From assembly GCA_900177435.1 (NCBI GenBank), contig FXAI01000006.1, positions 1 to 64,000 on the forward strand: a DNA stretch of 64,000 nucleotides. Direction: 5' to 3'. Below, piece after piece: positions 6,691-13,604 of the stretch; position 1 is the stretch's first letter; each line of letters opens with the position of its first letter. The translations under genes and the position numbers were made by a program. A model generated the notes under the pieces. That model was not told the origin of the DNA and did not search any database. It saw only the letters and a list, made by a program, of their open reading frames with translations. Source of the stretch: Alteromonadaceae bacterium Bs31 (GTDB taxonomy: Bacteria > Pseudomonadota > Gammaproteobacteria > Pseudomonadales > Cellvibrionaceae).

Positions 6691-7875
6691 CTAATTTGGA
6701 AGCCGACCGCCGCTTGCTAAACAGCTCTCTAAATTATCAAAAGTCTTAAACGACTTTATTTTTTTGTAAGACGTGCTGGTAAAACCGTGACATACACCGC
6801 TATTAGACTTTCTCACCTTTTTGCGGGTGTTCATGCGCCGTTGCGGGGTAATAACACGTTCACAGGCAACAGGCTTTTTGCCCACATAGTTAACCCTTAT
6901 TTCGCCCTTGGTTGGCAAAACTATCTGAATTGGGTTGTCCCCTTCAATGTCCACATGGTTTCGACTACGTCCAAATTCCCATTCATCCTTTTCGGATTCA
7001 TGGTCGCCAATATCGGTGCGCAATAAACAGGTGTCCTGGTAGCCAAGTGCAGTGTAACGTTTTGCAGTGGAGGCTGTAGGATTACCGTTTCCGTGGCCAG
7101 CAGAAAATATCACCCAGCGAGCAGCAACAGCCTTTATAAACTCTGTCGAGCTGGCTAAGTCACTGCCGTGATTAGGTGCAATTAATACGTCAGCAGCGAC
7201 AGGCCGCAAGCCTGAATTGTCTATAAGGTAACGCTCAGTTGCTATCGCCGGTGCATCAGCGGCTGGTTTTTCACGTACACCTGGATCTTCGCGCCCCATG
7301 CTGTCGCCTGTGAGTAAAATGGATTTACCTTGATAATCGATGCGCATAACTATGCTAGTGGCATTTCGGTATTGATTGCCAATGAGCCCCCACTCAGGCG
7401 GCGATTCGTGAAAACCCGATAGAAAAGTGACCCGCGCATCACCGAAGGCGTGGCTTACGCCGTGCGCAAGGTTCACTTTGGAGAGATCAATGTCATGCGT
7501 GAGGCCCGCGTGCTCAGCTTCTTCGATAGCAGCATTGTGGGCGCGCCAGGAAGCGGAATCGCGAGGGTATCCGGTGCGAATAACCTTTTTCACCAAGTAG
7601 TTACTAAATAATTCGTCAGTCGCGCCAATATGGCTGGGGTTAGAAACAGAAGAGACTAAGAGTGCAACCTCTGCTGTGTCTTCGCCAATAAACGACATAA
7701 ATTGTTCTGTTACATGCTCGTCGTAATACCAGTGGCCTGTGCCAAACACCATAATCTCACCGTTATCAAACCGCGTAACGGTGGCGAGGCCTGGCCCGGT
7801 ATCGATCACCCGCATCTCTAGGTCTGCATGGGCCCAGGTAGAAAGCAAAATTAGGAGGCTTGTAAGTAATCGCAT
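6691..7875 (-). CDS. secreted metallo-beta-lactamase-fold protein, degenerate metal site
   Basis: A 394-residue protein with a signal peptide (MRLLTSLLILLSTWAHA) and a fold resembling the extracytoplasmic MBL domain of ComEC. Segments in order are MRVIDTGPGLATV, EVALLVSSVSNPSHIGATDEL, ILLTGDSMG, VLIAPNHGSDLAS and WVIFSAGHGNGNP. In active relatives the second segment carries HxHxDH and the fourth HHGS; here they read V-S-N-P-S-H and NHGS, so several metal ligands are replaced. TGDS is retained. After a basic linker (RRMNTRKKVRKS) comes a small C-terminal cysteine-containing domain (SGVCHGFTSTSY ... LESCLASGGRLP), of a type I associate with secreted nucleases. It may be a non-catalytic or unusual nuclease-like protein. 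It is transcribed away from the CBM lipoprotein gene. Confidence 0.7.
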   Translation of the reverse strand: MRLLTSLLILLSTWAHADLEMRVIDTGPGLATVTRFDNGEIMVFGTGHWYYDEHVTEQFMSFIGEDTAEVALLVSSVSNPSHIGATDELFSNYLVKKVIRTGYPRDSASWRAHNAAIEEAEHAGLTHDIDLSKVNLAHGVSHAFGDARVTFLSGFHESPPEWGLIGNQYRNATSIVMRIDYQGKSILLTGDSMGREDPGVREKPAADAPAIATERYLIDNSGLRPVAADVLIAPNHGSDLASSTEFIKAVAARWVIFSAGHGNGNPTASTAKRYTALGYQDTCLLRTDIGDHESEKDEWEFGRSRNHVDIEGDNPIQIVLPTKGEIRVNYVGKKPVACERVITPQRRMNTRKKVRKSNSGVCHGFTSTSYKKIKSFKTFDNLESCLASGGRLPN

Positions 7876-8204
7876 ATTTGTCCTTTGTTCTGTTTAAAAA
7901 CGACGCTTGGAGTAGAGCACAGCGACGCGCTTGAAGTGTAGTTGAAGTGTTTTATTAACCGCTGCAAAGCTGTTAAACAGAGTGTAGCTCCATTGACCAG
8001 GCTAAGCCTTCAAAAAAATGAGAGCAAATGCAAATGAGATTGGGTCCCAATAGGTTTTTAAACGCTCAATACTCCATTTATACCTTTTGTCAGCCTCCAA
8101 TACTAAAGTATAGTTTTCCTGTTGATAAATTAGCCAGTAGTACTATTATTGGTGGAGTTATGCGTCAAAAAAAACTTATAACCGACCCCGAGAGAGGCCA
8201 ATAT

Positions 8205-9959
8205 ATGATTACCAACCGGCTTGCATTGGCAGCAATGCTATTGTCATCTATTCTATTGACTGCTTGCGGAGGTGATTCAAATGAAGTCTTCGCCTTCGAG
8301 CCAAATTCTGATTCGTCGAGCTCTTCAAGCTCAAGTTCCACTAGCTCAAGTTCCACTAGCTCAAGTTCCTCTAGCTCGAGTAGTTCTGCTAGCTCCAGTA
8401 GCTCCTCCAGTTCAAGTACCTCTAGCTCAAGTACTTCTAGTTCAAGTACTTCTAGTTCAAGTACCTCTAGCTCAAGTACTTCTAGTTCAAGTACCTCTAG
8501 TTCAAGTACTTCTAGTTCAAGTACCTCAAGCTCGAGTAGTTCTTCTAGCTCCAGTAGCTCCTCCAGTTCAAGTAGTTCTTCTAGTTCCTCTGGAACGGCC
8601 AATCTATTGCTGAACGGCAATTTAAGCGCCGGTAGCGGTGATGATTTCGATAACTGGGGCAAATGGAACGGCGCAACAGGTATGACGGAAACGACAGATT
8701 CCTGTGGTGGTCGCGCCTTGCAGGCCGTATCTGCTGGCGGAGAAGCTTACGAAGTGCAGTTTGTCAGTGACCCTGCCACTACCATTGTCGGTGATGAGTA
8801 CACAGCCTCCATGTGGATCAAGAGCGACCTGGATGCAGGCATAGTACGTTTCTCTACAAATAGCACTGCCGGCGCAATCTACGGCGCAAACGAAAGCATC
8901 GACACAGACTGGAAACTTGTCACCTGGACCTTCACAGCAAACGACACTTTAACCCGCCTGGTACTCGACTTGGGAACTTCGGCGCGCACCTACAGCTTAG
9001 ATAGTATTGCCTTGGTGGCCGGTACAGAAGCGATAACGTCAATCTGCAGCTCTGCAAGTGCGGTTGATCTGTTGCTGAACGGCAATTTAAGCGCGGGTAG
9101 TGGTGATGAATTCGATAACTGGGGCAAATGGAACGGCGGAACAGGTATGACGGAAACGACAGATTCCTGTGGTGGTCGTTCTTTGCAAGCGGTTTCCGGT
9201 GGAGGGGCAGCTCATGAAGTTCAGTTCGTTAGTGATCCAGTCACCACCGTGGTTGATGAGCTATACACTGCCTCAATGTGGATTAAGGGAGATCAAGCAG
9301 ACGGTATCGTACGTTTCTCTACAAACAGCACTGCGGGTGCGATCTATGGCGGTAACGAAACCATTGGAACAGACTGGCAACAAATAATGTGGACCTTTAC
9401 CGCTAACGACACGTCGACCCGGCTGGTACTTGATCTGGGAACCTCAGACCGCACCTACAACGTTGATAGTATTTCCCTCGCTGCTGGTGGTGCCTCGGTT
9501 AGCTCGAGCTGCCCAGAGAACAGCCCCGAATTGGTAGTAAACGGTGGCTTTGAATTGGGTGATGCAACAACATTCTTGAACTGGAATCAGGTAAATGGCA
9601 GCGACAAAATCAGTGTCAGTGCTAGCGAAACCTACAATGGCAGTCGCGCGGTCGAAGCAGCTGCAATTGGTGGTAATGAATGGGATGTTCAGTTGGAAAG
9701 TGACGCAATTACCGTAGAAACAGGTTCAAACTATACGCTATCGATGTGGATAAAAGGCGCCACTGCAGGGGGCTCGGTTCGTTTCTCAACAAGTTATTCC
9801 GGGTCTGGCCAACAATACAGCTCTAGCTCTACTATCGGCACAGACTGGGAGCAAGTAACTTGGGTATTTGCAGCAAATGGTCCGTCGGTGAACTTGTACC
9901 TAGACCTTGGCGCATCCGCCGTTACTTATTACATCGACGACGTTTCCCTTAAAAAATAG
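8205..9959 (+). CDS. lipoprotein with three carbohydrate-binding modules and no enzyme
   Basis: Start chosen at 8205 (AGAGAGG at 8191-8197, lipoprotein signal MITNRLALAAMLLSSILLTAC); longer in-frame starts upstream would bury this signal. The mature protein has a serine/threonine linker of about 100 residues built from SSSSTS-type repeats, then three jelly-roll modules of roughly 150 residues each. Each begins like LLLNGNLSAGSGDDFDNWGKW and contains YTASMWIK, RFSTNSTAG and RLVLDLGTS, the pattern of CBM4/9-type domains (Pfam CBM_4_9). Modules 1 and 2 are nearly identical with a DNA period of 465 bases; module 3 is diverged. No catalytic domain is present. It probably displays polysaccharide-binding modules on the outer surface, tethering cells to xylan or glucan, next to two xylanase genes. 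A terminator follows directly. Confidence 0.85.
   Translation: MITNRLALAAMLLSSILLTACGGDSNEVFAFEPNSDSSSSSSSSSTSSSSTSSSSSSSSSSASSSSSSSSSTSSSSTSSSSTSSSSTSSSSTSSSSTSSSSTSSSSTSSSSSSSSSSSSSSSSSSSSSSGTANLLLNGNLSAGSGDDFDNWGKWNGATGMTETTDSCGGRALQAVSAGGEAYEVQFVSDPATTIVGDEYTASMWIKSDLDAGIVRFSTNSTAGAIYGANESIDTDWKLVTWTFTANDTLTRLVLDLGTSARTYSLDSIALVAGTEAITSICSSASAVDLLLNGNLSAGSGDEFDNWGKWNGGTGMTETTDSCGGRSLQAVSGGGAAHEVQFVSDPVTTVVDELYTASMWIKGDQADGIVRFSTNSTAGAIYGGNETIGTDWQQIMWTFTANDTSTRLVLDLGTSDRTYNVDSISLAAGGASVSSSCPENSPELVVNGGFELGDATTFLNWNQVNGSDKISVSASETYNGSRAVEAAAIGGNEWDVQLESDAITVETGSNYTLSMWIKGATAGGSVRFSTSYSGSGQQYSSSSTIGTDWEQVTWVFAANGPSVNLYLDLGASAVTYYIDDVSLKK
8305..8592 (+). repeat. coding minisatellite of the Ser/Thr linker
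   Basis: Tandem 18-base units such as TCAAGTACTTCTAGT, flanked by irregular TCN/AGY serine codons. They encode repeated SSSTSS and are inside the lipoprotein gene. Near-identical units make this stretch prone to copy-number slippage in frame. Confidence 0.7.
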
Positions 9960-9978
9960 CGTTTACAGATAGTGCTAC

Positions 9979-10016
9979 AAAGCTCTGCCCCTTTCAAAAG
10001 GCAGAGCTTTCTTTGT
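9979..10016 (+). terminator. rho-independent terminator
   Basis: AAAGCTCTGCC-cctttcaaaa-GGCAGAGCTTT followed by CTTTGT, an 11-base perfect stem just after the CBM lipoprotein stop. Confidence 0.75.
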
Positions 10017-10171
10017 GTATACCCCAGCTTAACTAAAGCTGACATTCACTTGCCCAAACCTTTCTCAGAGGAAATTATTTTGACAAATAAAACCCTAATG
10101 CAGTCTCAGGTTGTTTGGCCCGCTTGTCGTCATAATTTGTGCGTATTTTATCCGATTTTGGCAAAGTTCAG

Positions 10172-10200
10172 TGGTGAGACTAACGTTGACGCGCTATAAT
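10172..10200 (+). promoter_or_regulatory. candidate promoter of the TonB receptor gene
   Basis: A perfect -10 hexamer TATAAT at 10195-10200 with a weak -35 (TGGTGA) 17 bases before it. It would give a leader of about 215 bases before the receptor gene. Based on hexamer match only. Confidence 0.3.
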
Positions 10201-10420
10201 TCATTACTAAGTGTGACTGCAATTAAAATTACTAGTACCTTAGACCTACTTAGGTTGAGGTATACGATTGACTTTCAGACCCGTTCCATCCCCTGTCGGA
10301 CAGCTTTGCATGGAAGACCGCGCTCTTAAAAATGGCGCTGTTGTTTTTTTACGTTTGCGGCAGATATACACGACGGCGATAAATATGAGTAGCAGATTAA
10401 ACCTAAACAAGGGGATCTCG

Positions 10421-13400
10421 ATGACAAAAAAGAAAGGCTTAACCACAAAACACAAACTGTTGAGCATAGCGATTTGCTGTACCTTGTATGGAAACACTCT
10501 GGCACAAGATGCCGAAAGAGACCTTGGAGATACCGAGTACGACAGCCCCCCGGAAATGGCGATTGTGGAAGAAATTGTCGTATGGGGCATGCGCGCTGCG
10601 CAAAGTAAAGCGATCATGATTAAACGTGAGTCGGCCAATTTTGTTGACTCTATTGTTGCTGAAGATATCGGCCGTATGCCCGATACAACCATCACTGACT
10701 CTCTTCAGCGTGTGCCTGGTGTGCAAATTGCGCGTGAAGCCAACGAAGGAACGTCACTAAACGTTCGCGGCATGCCACAGGTGCTTACAACACTCAACGG
10801 CGAACAGTTCTTAAGCCCTTGGACAATCACTGGTGTCGGCGCCAACTATACCGATATACCCGCCGGCATGATCGGCGGTGCCGACGTGTTTAAATCAGCC
10901 TCAGCAAATCAACTGGCCGGTGGCATTTCTGGTTTAATCGACCTGAAAACACTCAACCCCACCGAGCTTAAAAATGGCTGGACTGTCAAAGCCAAGCTGG
11001 AAGTCTCTGAAGGTAGCCTCAAACCTGACCACGCTTCAGGTATCGATAACGACATGAGTGTTTATGTAGGCCACAATGGCAAACATTTTAGTTTTATCGC
11101 AGGCGCATTTAGTTCGTACACCAACTCGGCTAATTACCAGATGAAAGCAGAACAGCGCTTGGCTTTTTTGGATGAACCAGGCGGTACACCGGGCGACCCC
11201 TTAGATTTAAACGGTGACGGTGATTTGGTTAATGATTGGTATATTGTACCTTCCGAATTCGGTGCAAGTGCTAATTTTATGGAACGTGAACGCAGTGGCT
11301 TAACGCTTGGCGCCAATGCCATACTGAATAAAAACTGGAATCTGCGTGGAGATATCTTCTACACCAACATGGATCAGCAAGACTTGGGCATTGGAGCCTA
11401 TTTTAAAGGGTATAGCAGTGTTAATGCTTATGGTGTAAACAACGAAGATGCGCTTGAGGAACACGAGCTGTTCAATGTTCTGCAAGCAGGAACCCAGGTT
11501 GGTTCAAGTAACACTATCAATTACACCGATAAAAACGGTAATTCGCAAACGCGAACACTCAACTCGGTGATCTATGCCGATCTTCTTTCTCCAGAGCTGC
11601 AATCAGTCTCGACCAATGATATCAACCGCACGGGTGCGTTGAATACCAACATTCAACTCGATTATTCCAATCAAGAAAACCTTAGTGCCTCTTTCCGCAT
11701 TGTGCATTCACTTGCTGAACGTGAAAACCGAAATGCCGAAATGGGTCAAGGTACACCGGCTTGGTATTACGTGGATGAAGACGGCATTGCGGGTAAAGAT
11801 GCGCTCGATGGTTATTCGGTGCAAGTCAACTATACCAAGGACGTTCCACAGTTTTATATTGCGGACGACATTTCAAGTGCTGATTTACTTAAAAAATACC
11901 AGGCATCTGCAAACGGCGCAGATACCGATGCAACATTGAGTGTATTAAGGGCCGATCTTAATTACAGCTTTGGTGATGATGCTTTTATTACCTCCATCGA
12001 TGGGGGTATTCGTTTCGGCATGCGAGAAGCTGAAAAGTCGCAAATTCTCTATGTTACACCCACGGCTCGATATAGTTCATGGGACGACCCCAGAGTACCG
12101 AGCGATAAACGCTATTTGCTACGATCGGGTAATGAAGTGTGGGAGGTTATTCCGGACTATCGCGATTTTGTTTATGAAAACGAACCCGAGGGGCTGCTGA
12201 CAGTTGGTGGCTTACAGGACAATGGTTTCGGTATTGAAAACACGATTACCTACGACGAATTCGGCCCCATTAAAGGGTTTGAGAACGGCGTTTCCGCTAT
12301 TGCCCCCACCGCTTGGGAAGAGCCACTGGCCTTTATGAATAGCCTCTACCCTGGAACCAAAACCATTAATGACCCAGGCGCAAGCTACAAGGTTAAAGAG
12401 AACTCAGCTTCCCTCTATACACAATTAAATTTTGGTGTTGATGTTGGTTTTCCAATTGAAGGTAATTTTGGATTGCGGGTGATCAACACCCAGCGAAGTG
12501 TTGACCAAGCGGTTGTGCCTGCGCTACTCGATAAGTTCAACTCCATCGGCTACCTGGAATACAACAAAGTACCTTTCGTTAGCGAAATTAACACCGACAA
12601 GCACTCCTTCACAGACGTGTTGCCCTCTCTAAATATTAGTTTTCTACCCTCAGATGATTGGATAATTCGTCTAGCCGCCGCCAAAACTGTGGCTCGCAAC
12701 GACTTGGAAAATGTCGGCTCTGGCCTAAACCTTAACTACCAATCCTGTATTAAGACAGACGAAAATGGTGACGCTGTAACCGTGACTGATGGGGATGGTA
12801 ATATAGTCGCCGAAAACGTGACCTGTGTACGTGATGGTAGCGAACGAGGCAACACTGAAATTAAGCCGTGGCGTGCAAGCGTTTTTAACACCGGCGCAGA
12901 ATGGTATTTCGCAGACTTTTCCATGTTAAGTTTCGGTTTGTTTTTAATTAACGTGGAGTCTTCAGTAGAGCAGTTCCAGGAGCAACGCAGCTTTCTGGAT
13001 GCCGATGGGATTGACCGAGGCCACTTGGCAAATATATGGACCACTGCCAACGCCGGCGCCTCAGACCTTTCTGGGTTTGAGTTCGGCTACCGCCAGCAAT
13101 TTGCGTTCTTACCTAGCTTCCTTTCCTACACAGGCATTGAATTCAATTACACCTATTCCGATAGTGAATCAGCGGATACTGACGTACATGGTGATCCACT
13201 GCCCTTGCCCTCTAACTCTAAGCATCAGTCAAACCTCATTTTATGGTACGAGGAGGACGCAATTAGCGTTCGACTCGCGCATAACTGGCGTAGTGAAGAA
13301 TACATTGAGCGTGTAGAACTGGTAAGTAATGAAGTGCCTTTAAGCCTAGGAAACTGGCAAGAGTCGACCGGCTATCTCGACCTTTCTATGGGCTACTGGC

Positions 13401-13543
13401 TTAACGATAATGTGAGCTTGTTTGTCAATATTACCAATTTGACTGAGCAGGATCGCCGCACATACTCACAGTATTCAGACCAGTTTAACTCCTTGTGGGT
13501 TCAGGAACGCCGACTTGCAGCCGGCGTAACCATTTCAATGTAG
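10421..13543 (+). CDS. TonB-dependent outer-membrane receptor
   Basis: A 1040-residue outer-membrane receptor for energised uptake of large substrates, here probably oligosaccharides. The start is the ATG at 10421 (GGGG a few bases before it), giving a signal peptide MTKKKGLTTKHKLLSIAICC ... AQD; earlier in-frame starts lack one. The TonB-box-like EEIVVWGMR is followed by the plug domain (SANFVDSIVAEDIGRMPDTT, LQRVPGVQIAR, NVRGMPQVLTTLNGEQF, GADVFKSASANQLAGGISG) and then the barrel. The last residues (RRLAAGVTISM) end in the hydrophobic residues typical of outer-membrane barrels. The plug motifs match the TIGR01782-type (Xanthomonas-Caulobacter) receptors that serve carbohydrate loci. The GH5 gene starts 61 bases downstream on the same strand, so receptor and enzyme probably form an operon for a mannan-type substrate. 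Confidence 0.92.
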   Translation: MTKKKGLTTKHKLLSIAICCTLYGNTLAQDAERDLGDTEYDSPPEMAIVEEIVVWGMRAAQSKAIMIKRESANFVDSIVAEDIGRMPDTTITDSLQRVPGVQIAREANEGTSLNVRGMPQVLTTLNGEQFLSPWTITGVGANYTDIPAGMIGGADVFKSASANQLAGGISGLIDLKTLNPTELKNGWTVKAKLEVSEGSLKPDHASGIDNDMSVYVGHNGKHFSFIAGAFSSYTNSANYQMKAEQRLAFLDEPGGTPGDPLDLNGDGDLVNDWYIVPSEFGASANFMERERSGLTLGANAILNKNWNLRGDIFYTNMDQQDLGIGAYFKGYSSVNAYGVNNEDALEEHELFNVLQAGTQVGSSNTINYTDKNGNSQTRTLNSVIYADLLSPELQSVSTNDINRTGALNTNIQLDYSNQENLSASFRIVHSLAERENRNAEMGQGTPAWYYVDEDGIAGKDALDGYSVQVNYTKDVPQFYIADDISSADLLKKYQASANGADTDATLSVLRADLNYSFGDDAFITSIDGGIRFGMREAEKSQILYVTPTARYSSWDDPRVPSDKRYLLRSGNEVWEVIPDYRDFVYENEPEGLLTVGGLQDNGFGIENTITYDEFGPIKGFENGVSAIAPTAWEEPLAFMNSLYPGTKTINDPGASYKVKENSASLYTQLNFGVDVGFPIEGNFGLRVINTQRSVDQAVVPALLDKFNSIGYLEYNKVPFVSEINTDKHSFTDVLPSLNISFLPSDDWIIRLAAAKTVARNDLENVGSGLNLNYQSCIKTDENGDAVTVTDGDGNIVAENVTCVRDGSERGNTEIKPWRASVFNTGAEWYFADFSMLSFGLFLINVESSVEQFQEQRSFLDADGIDRGHLANIWTTANAGASDLSGFEFGYRQQFAFLPSFLSYTGIEFNYTYSDSESADTDVHGDPLPLPSNSKHQSNLILWYEEDAISVRLAHNWRSEEYIERVELVSNEVPLSLGNWQESTGYLDLSMGYWLNDNVSLFVNITNLTEQDRRTYSQYSDQFNSLWVQERRLAAGVTISM

Positions 13544-13604
13544 AAGATTAGCGGAAGGCCAATTAACCTTGCAAAGCGAAAAAGAATATTCTTGGAGTTA
13601 AATT

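Noticed and set aside
8165..8662. Minus-strand open frame rich in LEELLELEVLELE
   Set aside because: It is the antisense of the Ser/Thr linker codons of the plus-strand lipoprotein; the repeat pattern creates a stop-free shadow frame.
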